Source: an uncultured Desulfobacca sp. (GTDB lineage Bacteria; Desulfobacterota; Desulfobaccia; Desulfobaccales; Desulfobaccaceae). From it: DNA of 7,703 nt. The notes beneath the pieces were generated by a model. It was not told the origin of the DNA, did not search any database, and saw only the letters and a program-made list of their open reading frames with translations. Made by a program: the position numbers and the translations under genes. The stretch is from positions 1 through 7,703 of the forward strand of contig CALGOE010000260.1 of NCBI GenBank assembly GCA_937958145.1, in the 5' to 3' direction. Positions 1 through 6,871 of this stretch are shown here, piece after piece; positions within the stretch are counted from its first letter, which is position 1; the number at the start of each line of letters is the position of its first letter.

Positions 1-1232
1 CGGGGCCGGTGCTGGTGGATCTGCCCAAAGACGTGATCCAGGGGGTAACGACGCCGAAGTTTCCGGAGCAGATCCGGATCAAGAGCTATAATCCCAATTA
101 TCATGCCAATCCCAAGCAGATCAAGAAGGCGTTGGATCTGATCCTGAAGGCGCAGCGGCCGGTGATCTATGCCGGCGGCGGGGTGATCCTCTCCAAGGCC
201 TCCGAGGAGTTGACCAAATTTGCCGAGGCCTTGGAGATTCCGGTGACGACGACTCTCATGGGCTTGGGCGGCTTCCCGGCGCCCCATAGGCTGTGGTTGG
301 GCATGCTGGGGATGCATGGGACGTATTACGCCAACATGTCGGTGCACCATTGTGATGTCCTCATTGCCGTGGGGTCCCGGTTTGATGACCGGGTGACCGG
401 GAAGATTGAGGAATTTGCGCCCCATGCCAAGATCATCCATATCGATATCGACCCCACCTCGATCAGTAAGAACGTGGTGGTGGACATTCCCATCGTCGGC
501 GACTGCCACGACGCCTTGAGTCAGCTCAACGCCTTGGCGGCGGCGCATTTGCCCCGGGAGCTGAGCCAGGCGCATCGGGCCTGGCTGGCGCAGATCGACC
601 AATGGAAACAGGAGCATCCTTTAACGTATGACCAGAGCAGCGGTGAGCTCAAACCGCAGTTCGTGGTGGAGAAGCTCTACGAATTGACCCAGGGGAATGC
701 CATCATCAGCACCGAGGTGGGGCAGAATCAGATGTGGGCGGCGCAGTTCTATCCCATCAAGCACCCGAACCGTTGGCTCAGTTCCGGCGGTCTGGGTTGC
801 ATGGGCTATGGCTTTCCGGCTGCCTTGGGGGCCCAGGTGGCCTGTCCCGATGATATCGTCATCGACATTGCCGGGGACGGCAGCATTCAGATGAATATCC
901 AGGAGATGGCCACGGCCGTGGAGTATGACCTGCCGGTGAAGGTGGCCATCCTCAACAACGGTTTTCTGGGCATGGTGCGGCAGTGGCAACAGTTGTTCTA
1001 TGAGCGGCGCTACAGCTTTACCCCCATGGTGTCGCCCGACTTTGTCAAGTTGGCCGAGGCCTACGGCGCCTTGGGGCTGCGGGCGGAAAAACCGTCCGAA
1101 GTGGAGGCGGTGATCCGGGAGGCCCTCAACACGCGCAAACCCGTGCTCATGGACTTCCGGGTGGCCCCGGAAGAATGCGTCCTGCCCATGGTGCCGGCCG
1201 GTGCCCCCATGCATAAGATGCTTCTGACCTAG
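1..1232 (+). CDS. ilvB: Acetolactate synthase large subunit, 3' part (5' end outside window)
   Basis: This is the catalytic subunit of acetohydroxyacid synthase, which condenses pyruvate with pyruvate or 2-ketobutyrate using thiamine diphosphate (TPP), the first shared step of valine, leucine and isoleucine synthesis. The frame is already open at base 3 (G-P-V-L-V-D-L-P-K-D), so the N-terminal TPP-binding domain with its catalytic glutamate lies upstream of the window and 409 codons remain. The central domain is seen at RFDDRVTGK and HIDIDP. The C-terminal domain contains GQNQMWAAQFY, GLGCMGYGFPAALGA (most homologues have T where this has C), the GDGS of the TPP/metal motif at 873-884 and its paired NN at 954-959. 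RQWQ follows, with the tryptophan known from herbicide-resistance work. It ends at TAG 1230-1232, 13 bases before ilvN. The family is certain. The paralogues ilvG and ilvI cannot be separated by sequence alone, but adjacency to ilvN fits the anabolic enzyme. Confidence 0.96.
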   Translation, partial: GPVLVDLPKDVIQGVTTPKFPEQIRIKSYNPNYHANPKQIKKALDLILKAQRPVIYAGGGVILSKASEELTKFAEALEIPVTTTLMGLGGFPAPHRLWLGMLGMHGTYYANMSVHHCDVLIAVGSRFDDRVTGKIEEFAPHAKIIHIDIDPTSISKNVVVDIPIVGDCHDALSQLNALAAAHLPRELSQAHRAWLAQIDQWKQEHPLTYDQSSGELKPQFVVEKLYELTQGNAIISTEVGQNQMWAAQFYPIKHPNRWLSSGGLGCMGYGFPAALGAQVACPDDIVIDIAGDGSIQMNIQEMATAVEYDLPVKVAILNNGFLGMVRQWQQLFYERRYSFTPMVSPDFVKLAEAYGALGLRAEKPSEVEAVIREALNTRKPVLMDFRVAPEECVLPMVPAGAPMHKMLLT

Positions 1233-1245
1233 AGGAAAGGGAACC

Positions 1246-1728
1246 ATGCGACACGTGATTTCGGTTTCAGTGGATAATGAACCAGGCGTTCTTTCCCGGG
1301 TCACCGGCCTGTTCAGCGGCCGGGGCTTTAATATTGAGAGCCTCTGCGTGGCGCCGACCATCGATCCGGATGTTTCCCATATTACCCTGGTGACGAGCGG
1401 TAATGAGATGATCATTGAGCAGATCATCAAACAGTTGCGTAAACTCATTAATGTCATCAAGGTAGTGGATCTCACTCCCACGGAGCATGTGGAGCGGGAG
1501 ATGGCCCTGGTGAAAGTCAAGGCTGAAGACCGGCAGCGGGCTGAGGTCTTGCGCATTGCCGATATCTTCCGCTGCCGGGTGGTGGATGTCAGCCCGGCGA
1601 CCTACACTTTGGAGATTACCGGGACCACAGAGAAATTAAATGCGGTGTTGGGTCTGCTCAAGACCATCGGCATTCAGGAAGTGGTGCGTTCCGGTTCGCT
1701 GGCCATCCAGCGGACCCGGAAGGACTGA
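1246..1728 (+). CDS. ilvN: Acetolactate synthase small (regulatory) subunit
   Basis: This is the regulatory partner of IlvB. It activates the large subunit and gives feedback inhibition by valine. The 160-residue length fits the family (E. coli IlvH has 163). An N-terminal ACT domain spans about residues 3-77, with DNEPGVLSRV and the GRGFNIESL loop. N11, G14 and N29 coincide with positions in E. coli IlvH known to matter for valine binding, so valine sensitivity is probably kept. The C-terminal small-subunit domain runs from about residue 84 (REMALVKVK) to the end (VRSGSLAIQR). The ATG at 1246 is preceded by a good ribosome site, AGGAAAGG at 1233-1240, five bases upstream. It is almost certainly cotranscribed with ilvB. 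The name ilvH is also used for this gene. Confidence 0.96.
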   Translation: MRHVISVSVDNEPGVLSRVTGLFSGRGFNIESLCVAPTIDPDVSHITLVTSGNEMIIEQIIKQLRKLINVIKVVDLTPTEHVEREMALVKVKAEDRQRAEVLRIADIFRCRVVDVSPATYTLEITGTTEKLNAVLGLLKTIGIQEVVRSGSLAIQRTRKD

Positions 1729-1740
1729 TCTGAGAACAGC

Positions 1741-2595
1741 ATGACCGAAGCGGGCGGTAAAATCCTGGACAGCGTCAAGGCCCTCATCCTGCCGGAACTG
1801 GCGATCATCAAACAGAGCCTGGCGGTCATCACGACGCGGCTGGATGGCTTGGAAAAGCGGTTTGATGATCAACGGGCGGATATGAATGCCCGCCTCACGG
1901 AATTTCGCCAGGATATAACCCAGCGCTTGGCCGAATTCCGTGAGGATATCAATCTGCGGTTGGCCGAGTTCCGGGAGGACATCAATCTGCGGTTTGCCGA
2001 GTTCCGGGAGGAAATCAATAAACGTCTGGCCGAATCGCAAGAAAACAACAACCAGCGTTTTATCGAGTTTCGTGAAGAAATCGGTAAGCGTCTGGCGGGG
2101 TTTCAGGATAACATCAATCAGCGTTTTATCGAATCCCGTGAGGATGGCTCTCAACGTCAGGGGGAGTTTCAGATCCATATTGATAAGCGCCTGGTTGAAT
2201 TTCGAGACAGTTATGACAAGCGATTGGGCGAATTTCGGGCTGATCTGGATAAGCGCATGGATGATTTCCGCGGCGATCAAAACCAACGCTGGCAGGAATT
2301 CCGCAGCGATCTGGAGCGGAATTTCGAGACCAACCGGCGGGACACCCATGGCCGGCTTGAGGCGGTGGCCAATCAACTCACCGATCTTTCTGGCCGATTC
2401 ACCCTGATGGAAGAAGATGTTCGGGCCATCAAAGAGGATATGGGCTATCAGAAGATTCTGATCAATGGGCAACAACGGTCTTTGGAGGAACTGAAAGGCC
2501 AATTTTTTGATTACAAACTCCGGCTTGAGGTCCTGGAAAAGGAAATGACCAAAAAACCTCGGGCCGTCAGCAGCAAAAAAACCGCGGCCTCGTGA
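1741..2595 (+). CDS. Unrecognised long coiled-coil protein made of 11-residue repeats
   Basis: I do not recognise this 284-residue protein. Residues 1-33 include the hydrophobic stretch ALILPELAIIKQSLAVI, amphipathic rather than a clear membrane span or signal peptide. Residues 34-220 read as 17 contiguous units of 11, clearest from residue 45 to 187. The approximate consensus is [R/Q]-x-[D/E]-[I/L/M]-x-x-R-[L/F]-x-E-F. Hydrophobic residues at unit positions 4, 8 and 11 give a 3-4-4 (hendecad) spacing, expected for a slightly right-handed coiled coil. Residues 221-270 continue as charged helix in a more heptad-like pattern, and the tail is basic (KKPRAVSSKKTAAS). There is no cysteine, and no proline between residues 18 and 273, so one very long helix is plausible. 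If fully helical, residues 34-220 would extend about 28 nm. The ATG lies 12 bases after ilvN in the same frame, with only weak ribosome-site similarity (TGAG), which suggests translational coupling. ilvC follows after 35 bases. A scaffold, filament or amphipathic lipid-surface protein are all possible. None is demonstrated. Confidence 0.85.
   Translation: MTEAGGKILDSVKALILPELAIIKQSLAVITTRLDGLEKRFDDQRADMNARLTEFRQDITQRLAEFREDINLRLAEFREDINLRFAEFREEINKRLAESQENNNQRFIEFREEIGKRLAGFQDNINQRFIESREDGSQRQGEFQIHIDKRLVEFRDSYDKRLGEFRADLDKRMDDFRGDQNQRWQEFRSDLERNFETNRRDTHGRLEAVANQLTDLSGRFTLMEEDVRAIKEDMGYQKILINGQQRSLEELKGQFFDYKLRLEVLEKEMTKKPRAVSSKKTAAS
1873..2400 (+). repeat. In-gene tandem array of 33-base units (16 units, the first 13 clear)
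   Basis: Each 33-base unit encodes one 11-residue repeat of the coiled-coil protein, from residue 45 to residue 220. The first 13 units (1873-2301) are readily seen and the last three are degenerate. A further degenerate unit may precede the array at residues 34-44. Most units have diverged at synonymous as well as coding positions. Units 3 and 4 (1939-1971 and 1972-2004) differ at only 3 of 33 bases by my alignment, which points to a more recent duplication. The array stays in frame throughout. Confidence 0.85.
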
Positions 2596-2630
2596 ACCGG
2601 GGCCGTAGATCGGGATAAAGGACCAGAAGC

Positions 2631-3623
2631 ATGAAAATCTATTATGATGCGGATGCGGATCTCAACGTTCTTTATGGCAAAAAAGTTGGCGTCATCGGCT
2701 TCGGCTCCCAGGGCCACGCCCAGGCCCTGAATCTCCGGGACAGTGGCGTGGAGGTGGTGGTCTCCGAGGTGCCGAACACGCCGAATTACGACTTGGCCCT
2801 GCAATATGGTTTTCAGCCGGTGGCGGCGGCGACGGTGGCTCAGGATTGTCAGGTCATCCAGATTCTGACCCAGGATCATGTCCAAGCCCAGCTCTATGAG
2901 AACGACCTGAAACCCCATCTGGGACCCGGCAAAACCCTGCTTTTTTCCCATGGCTTCAATATTCATTACGGCCAGATTGTTCCTGATCCGGCTGTGGATG
3001 TGGTGATGGTGGCTCCGAAAGGTCCGGGGCATCTGGTGCGCAGTGAATATGAGAAGGGGGCGGGGGTGCCGTCGTTGGTGGCCATCCACCAGGATGCTTC
3101 CGGCCAGGCCCTGGCCACGGCGTTGGCTTATGCCAAGGGCATCGGCGCCACCCGGGCCGGCGTCATCGAAACGACCTTTCAGGAAGAGACGGAAACGGAT
3201 CTGTTCGGCGAGCAGGCGGTGTTGTGCGGCGGCGTCTCCGAGCTGGTCAAGGCCGGTTTTGAGACGCTGGTGGAAGCCGGCTATCAACCGGAAATCGCTT
3301 ATTTTGAGTGCCTGCACGAACTGAAGCTGATTGTGGATCTCTTTTATCAGGGCGGCCTCAGCTATATGCGTTATTCTGTTTCGGACACGGCGGAGTTCGG
3401 CGATTATACCCGCGGCAACCGCATTATTACGGAAGAGACCCGGGAGGAGATGCGGCAGATCCTCTATGAGATTCAGACCGGTGAATTCGCCCGGGAATGG
3501 ATTTTGGAAAACCAGGCCAAGCGGCCGGTGTTCAACGCCCTGCGCCGTCAGGAAGCGGCCCATCCCATTGAAGAAGTGGGGAAAAAGCTGCGCAGCATGA
3601 TGGGCTGGCTCCAGAGGAAGTAA
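2631..3623 (+). CDS. ilvC: Ketol-acid reductoisomerase, class I, likely NADH-preferring
   Basis: This enzyme isomerises and reduces acetolactate and acetohydroxybutyrate to the dihydroxy acids of valine and isoleucine synthesis, using Mg2+ and a reduced nicotinamide cofactor. The 330-residue length is that of the short class I enzymes. The Rossmann domain has the glycine motif GFGSQGHA (residues 23-30) and SHGFN with H107. The knotted C-terminal domain has metal ligands at the expected places: D190 and E194 in DLFGEQ, E226 and E230 in ECLHE, plus S251 in SVSD. The loop after the second beta strand is atypical: VVVSEVPNTPNYDLA (residues 42-56) where most members have VVVGLRxGSxSW. The 2'-phosphate-binding arginine is replaced by V47, the serine positions by T50 and N52, and E46 adds a negative charge. 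This predicts NADH use. The ATG at 2631 has AAAGGA (2617-2622) eight bases upstream. Confidence 0.96.
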   Translation: MKIYYDADADLNVLYGKKVGVIGFGSQGHAQALNLRDSGVEVVVSEVPNTPNYDLALQYGFQPVAAATVAQDCQVIQILTQDHVQAQLYENDLKPHLGPGKTLLFSHGFNIHYGQIVPDPAVDVVMVAPKGPGHLVRSEYEKGAGVPSLVAIHQDASGQALATALAYAKGIGATRAGVIETTFQEETETDLFGEQAVLCGGVSELVKAGFETLVEAGYQPEIAYFECLHELKLIVDLFYQGGLSYMRYSVSDTAEFGDYTRGNRIITEETREEMRQILYEIQTGEFAREWILENQAKRPVFNALRRQEAAHPIEEVGKKLRSMMGWLQRK

Positions 3624-3664
3624 GTGGCGAGAGTAAACACTTTGCCCTATACCGGCCGGCGGTC

Positions 3665-4306
3665 ATGAAAAAACGCCGCGGTTTTATTGCCGCGCCGGGA
3701 TACCGGTTCATTCTGGCCGGCCTGCTGATCAGCCTCCTGGGTCTGTGGCTCGGCGGGCCGGTGTTGCTGATGGGATTGGTCGCCACCGTTTTTTTTGCCT
3801 ATTTTTTCCGGGATCCGGAACGACCGGTGCCCAGCGCCGCCGAGGTGGTGATCTCGCCGGCGGATGGTCAGATCATTGCGCTGGCCACAGAGCGCGAAGA
3901 GGTATTCTTAAAACAGCCGGCGCAGAAGTTAAGCATTTTTATGAATATTTTTGACGTCCATGTCAATCGGGCGCCGGTGGCCGGCCAGGTGCTGGGGTTG
4001 CACTATCAGCCCGGACGCTATCTGGCGGCCAACCGGCCCGAAGCGTCGGCTCAGAATGAACAACTGGCGGTGCACCTGCGTACTCCCGACCAGCAGGATG
4101 TTGTCATGGTCCAGATCGCCGGCCTTATTGCCCGTCGGATTATTACTTACTTGCGGGAGGGTGATGAGGTGGACCGGGGAGAGCGGGTCGGGCTGATCTG
4201 TTTCGGCTCCCGGGTTGACCTCTATCTCCCTGCAACCTATCAGCTACAGGTCACCATCGGTCAAAAAGTCAAAGCTGGCAGCAGCATATTGGGGAGAAGG
4301 TCATGA
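3665..4306 (+). CDS. psd: Phosphatidylserine decarboxylase proenzyme, short form
   Basis: This membrane enzyme decarboxylates phosphatidylserine to phosphatidylethanolamine. It is made as a proenzyme that cleaves itself to create a pyruvoyl group from the serine of a GS pair. Its 213 residues match the short bacterial/archaeal type rather than the roughly 300-residue E. coli type. Hydrophobic residues 14-48 form one or two membrane segments, followed by the family signature FFRDPER (47-53). The proposed catalytic triad is visible: D67 in SPADGQ, H99 in DVHVNRAP, and S182 in CFGSRVDLYLP, with cleavage expected between G181 and S182. No in-frame start codon lies between the 41-base gap's beginning and the ATG at 3665, and the ribosome site there is weak. 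Its stop codon overlaps the pssA start (ATGA at 4303-4306). Together with pssA it completes phosphatidylethanolamine synthesis. Confidence 0.95.
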   Translation: MKKRRGFIAAPGYRFILAGLLISLLGLWLGGPVLLMGLVATVFFAYFFRDPERPVPSAAEVVISPADGQIIALATEREEVFLKQPAQKLSIFMNIFDVHVNRAPVAGQVLGLHYQPGRYLAANRPEASAQNEQLAVHLRTPDQQDVVMVQIAGLIARRIITYLREGDEVDRGERVGLICFGSRVDLYLPATYQLQVTIGQKVKAGSSILGRRS

Positions 4307-5097
4307 CCAGGCGCAGGAAGAAACCAAAGGACAAAAAGAGATTCCGGGGCATTTATATTCTGCCCAATCTGATTACGACGGCCAGCCTGTTTGCCGGCTT
4401 TTATGCCATTATCGAAGCCATCCATGGGAATTTTGAGGTGGCGGCGCTGGCGGTGTTGGTCTCCCTGGTCCTGGACGGCCTGGACGGCCGGGTGGCGCGC
4501 ATGACCCAGAGTTCTTCGAATTTTGGGGTCCAATACGATTCCTTGGCCGATTTGGTGGCCTTTGGCGTGGCCCCGGCTCTCATCGTTTATTTCTGGGCCC
4601 TGCAGCCGTTCGGCCGTTATGGTTGGGTGGCCGCCTTTCTCTTTGTGGTCTGCGGTGCGCTGCGGTTGGCCCGCTTCAACGTCCAGATCGGCGAATTCGA
4701 TCCCCGGTATTTCAACGGCCTGCCCATTCCGGCGGCGGCCACCATGGTAGCCATGACCATCCTCATGTACCATGAACTGGGAGAGTGGGCTCCCACTCGG
4801 CATGGCCTTATCGTCGGCATGATCTACGTACTCTCCTTTTTGATGGTCAGTAACATAAAGTATTATAGTTTCAAGAAGTTTGAGCTGTTTCAGCGCAAGC
4901 CCTTCCCCGTGCTGGTGGCGGCCGTGCTCATTTTCCTGGTGATCGCCATCGAGCCCAAGATTATGGGTTGTCTGGCCATGGCCAGCTACGTCATTTCCGG
5001 CCCGATCCTTACCCTGCTCCTCCTCTGGCGGAGGAGGAAAGAACCACAGCAAGACAGAGTAGAAGGCCTGGAAACGAAGACTTCGGAATCATCCTAA
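4303..5097 (+). CDS. pssA: CDP-diacylglycerol-serine O-phosphatidyltransferase
   Basis: This integral membrane enzyme transfers a phosphatidyl group from CDP-diacylglycerol to serine, giving phosphatidylserine and CMP. Psd then decarboxylates the product. The CDP-alcohol phosphotransferase motif is complete: D58-G-L-D61-G-x-x-A65-R66, then G75, D79 and D83, the metal- and substrate-binding residues of the family. About six to eight hydrophobic segments follow a basic N-terminus (RRRKKPKDKKRFRG), for example near residues 24-40, 86-101, 107-121, 168-183, 202-217 and 224-241, with a charged C-terminal tail. The 264-residue length fits the Bacillus-type membrane-spanning enzyme and not the E. 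coli PssA, which is of the phospholipase D superfamily. The ATG overlaps the psd stop by four bases, with GGAG at 4293-4296 as ribosome site, so the two genes are probably translationally coupled. Confidence 0.95.
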   Translation: MTRRRKKPKDKKRFRGIYILPNLITTASLFAGFYAIIEAIHGNFEVAALAVLVSLVLDGLDGRVARMTQSSSNFGVQYDSLADLVAFGVAPALIVYFWALQPFGRYGWVAAFLFVVCGALRLARFNVQIGEFDPRYFNGLPIPAAATMVAMTILMYHELGEWAPTRHGLIVGMIYVLSFLMVSNIKYYSFKKFELFQRKPFPVLVAAVLIFLVIAIEPKIMGCLAMASYVISGPILTLLLLWRRRKEPQQDRVEGLETKTSESS

Positions 5098-5308
5098 CGA
5101 CGAGGCCGCTGCGGCTGCAGAGTTAAGGAAGCCGAGGTTTTCCCGGAAGATTTCAGGTTCCCAAACGGATCCCCCGGTACTCTTGGGAAAAAGGCTGGTG
5201 CAGCCTCGGGGCGGCGATGGGGATGCGATTGGGAGCGCTGGCCGGTTCTGCGGCCGCGGCCAGTCGCGGGGCGGCTGACGCTGCCGTTGGACCCACGGAG
5301 ATGGAGTT
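5098..5308 (+). promoter_or_regulatory. pssA-leuA gap with competing inverted repeats, possible leuA leader
   Basis: This 211-base gap holds no convincing gene. CCGAGGTTTTCCC (5132-5144) can pair in two parts: TTTTCCC with GGGAAAA (5185-5191), and CCGAGG with CCTCGG (5204-5209). TTCCCAA (5158-5164) can instead pair with TTGGGAA (5183-5189), competing for the same GGGAA. A small hairpin AGGCT/AGCCT (5192-5206) and a CTGGCC/GGCCAG pair (5238-5263) are also present. No T-run follows any stem, so this is not a standard intrinsic terminator. I found neither a T-box consensus nor a leucine-codon-rich leader peptide. A regulatory role is inference only. The leuA ribosome site CGGAG (5296-5300) closes the gap. 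Confidence 0.35.
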
Positions 5309-6862
5309 ATGGCAAAAAAAGTCATTATTTTTGATACGACCTTGCGCGATGGGGAGCAGTCTCCGGGCGCCAGTTTGAATACCAAGGAAAAGCTGCAGAT
5401 CGCCCGGCATCTGCAGATGCTCCAAGTAGATGTGATTGAGGCCGGTTTTCCCTATGCCTCGCCGGGGGACCTGGAGGCGGTGCGCACGATCGCCCGGGAG
5501 ATCCGCGGCCCGCAGATCGCCGGTTTGGCCCGGGCGAAAAAAGCAGACCTGGATGCGGCCTGGGAGGCCGTCAAAGAGGCGGAGAACCCTCGGATCCATA
5601 CGTTTATCTCCACGTCAGATATCCATTTGAAGTATCAGATGCAGAAATCCCGGGAGCAGGTGCTGGAAGAGGCGGTGGCGGCGGTGCAGTATGCCTGTAA
5701 GTTCACCTCCAATGTGGAGTTTTCGGCGATGGACGCCTCGCGCAGCGATCTGGACTATGTGGCCCAGGTTTTTGCCGCCGTGATCGATGCCGGCGCCAAG
5801 ACGGTGAATTTCCCGGATACCGTCGGTTACGCCGTGCCCCAGGAGTTTGGCGCCAAGATCAAGTATCTGACGGAACATGTGCCCAATATCCATAAGGCGA
5901 TCATCAGTGTCCACTGTCATGATGACCTGGGCCTGGCGGTAGCCAACTCGCTGGCGGCGATTTTGAACGGGGCCCTGCAGGTGGAATGCACCATAAACGG
6001 CATCGGCGAGCGGGCCGGCAACACCTCCATGGAGGAGGTGGTCATGGCTTTGGCCACCCGCAAAGACTTCTTTGATTACTATACGGACATCGTCACTGAG
6101 CATATTTATCCCACCAGCCGGTTGGTGAGCAAGCTCACGGGGATGATCGTCCAACCCAACAAGGCTATTGTCGGCGCCAATGCCTTTGCCCACGAATCGG
6201 GCATCCACCAGGATGCGGTCCTGAAAGAGGCCAGCACCTTTGAGATCATGACGCCCCAATCCATCGGCATCAAAGAGAGCAGCCTGCCGCTGGGGAAACT
6301 CTCCGGCCGCCACGCCTTGCGGGCAAAATTGAGCAATTTGGGGTATTCTCTGACGGAAGAGGACCTGAACCGGGTTTTTGTCCGGTTTAAAGATCTGGCC
6401 GATCGCAAGAAGCATATCTTTGACGAAGACCTGGAGAGCCTGGTGGAGATGGAAGTGCTCAGGCGGTCGGTGCCGGAGTACTACAAGCTGGTGGAGTTGG
6501 TGGTTCTGACCGGCACCATGGCCAAACCCACGGCCACGGTGAAACTGGAGATCGACGGCAAGGTGGAACGCCATTCCAGTTTTGGCGACGGGCCCATTGA
6601 CGCCACCTTCAAGGCCATCACCCATTTGACCAAATCCGAATGCCGCCTCCTGAAGTTTGCGGTGAGCTCCATTACCGGCGGCACCGATGCCCTGGGCGAA
6701 ATCACCGTAAAACTGGAGGAGGACGGGCACATTGTGACCGGTCGGGGCGTGGACCCGGACATTGTCACGGCCAGCGCCCGGGCTTTCCTGAACGGCCTGA
6801 ACCGCCTGCGCTATGTCCAGGAGGCCAGCGCTGCCCAGGCCGAACAGGAAGCACGGTCCTGA
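5309..6862 (+). CDS. leuA: 2-isopropylmalate synthase
   Basis: This enzyme condenses acetyl-CoA with 2-ketoisovalerate to 2-isopropylmalate, the first committed step of leucine synthesis. Its 517 residues match the common bacterial LeuA (E. coli has 523). The catalytic TIM barrel opens with FDTTLRDGEQSPG. R13 and the metal ligands D14, H202, H204 (VHCHDDLG) and N238 (GIGERAGNTS) fall at the same numbers as in E. coli LeuA. The linker includes HESGIHQDAVLK and LGKLSGRHALR. The C-terminal leucine-binding regulatory domain starts near residue 395 and includes SSFGDGPIDATFKAI and GRGVDPDIVTASARAFLNGLNRL, so feedback inhibition by leucine is likely. That full regulatory domain and the active-site set argue against homocitrate or citramalate synthase. 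The ATG at 5309 has CGGAG eight bases upstream. ATG 5301 is out of frame. Confidence 0.95.
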   Translation: MAKKVIIFDTTLRDGEQSPGASLNTKEKLQIARHLQMLQVDVIEAGFPYASPGDLEAVRTIAREIRGPQIAGLARAKKADLDAAWEAVKEAENPRIHTFISTSDIHLKYQMQKSREQVLEEAVAAVQYACKFTSNVEFSAMDASRSDLDYVAQVFAAVIDAGAKTVNFPDTVGYAVPQEFGAKIKYLTEHVPNIHKAIISVHCHDDLGLAVANSLAAILNGALQVECTINGIGERAGNTSMEEVVMALATRKDFFDYYTDIVTEHIYPTSRLVSKLTGMIVQPNKAIVGANAFAHESGIHQDAVLKEASTFEIMTPQSIGIKESSLPLGKLSGRHALRAKLSNLGYSLTEEDLNRVFVRFKDLADRKKHIFDEDLESLVEMEVLRRSVPEYYKLVELVVLTGTMAKPTATVKLEIDGKVERHSSFGDGPIDATFKAITHLTKSECRLLKFAVSSITGGTDALGEITVKLEEDGHIVTGRGVDPDIVTASARAFLNGLNRLRYVQEASAAQAEQEARS

Positions 6863-6871
6863 GGACGTCAG

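Noticed and set aside
1873..2301. Regular repeats considered as a CRISPR array
   Set aside because: The units are contiguous without unique spacers, vary in sequence, and encode an in-frame protein repeat.
1636..2502. A 288-codon minus-strand reading frame with repetitive translation opposite the coiled-coil gene
   Set aside because: Its repetitiveness is the reverse reading of the 33-base units, it overlaps ilvN and the coiled-coil gene completely, and no ribosome site or family resemblance supports it.
3789..3796. Run of eight T in psd as a possible phase-variation tract
   Set aside because: It encodes the conserved Phe-rich stretch before FFRDPER, the frame is intact, and short T runs like this are common in hydrophobic coding sequence.
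5098..5308. T-box leader before leuA
   Set aside because: No sequence close to the conserved T-box (AAnnnnGGTGGTACCGCG type), and no terminator with a T-run was found by eye.
5312..5321. Run of seven A at leuA codons 2-4 as a slippery frameshift site
   Set aside because: It encodes the ordinary MAKKV start of LeuA, with no alternative-frame product or downstream stimulator evident.
5217..5378. Short frame from ATG 5217 running into leuA out of frame, considered as a leader peptide
   Set aside because: It has no run of leucine codons, no good ribosome site, and overlaps leuA by about 70 bases. Nothing distinguishes it from chance.
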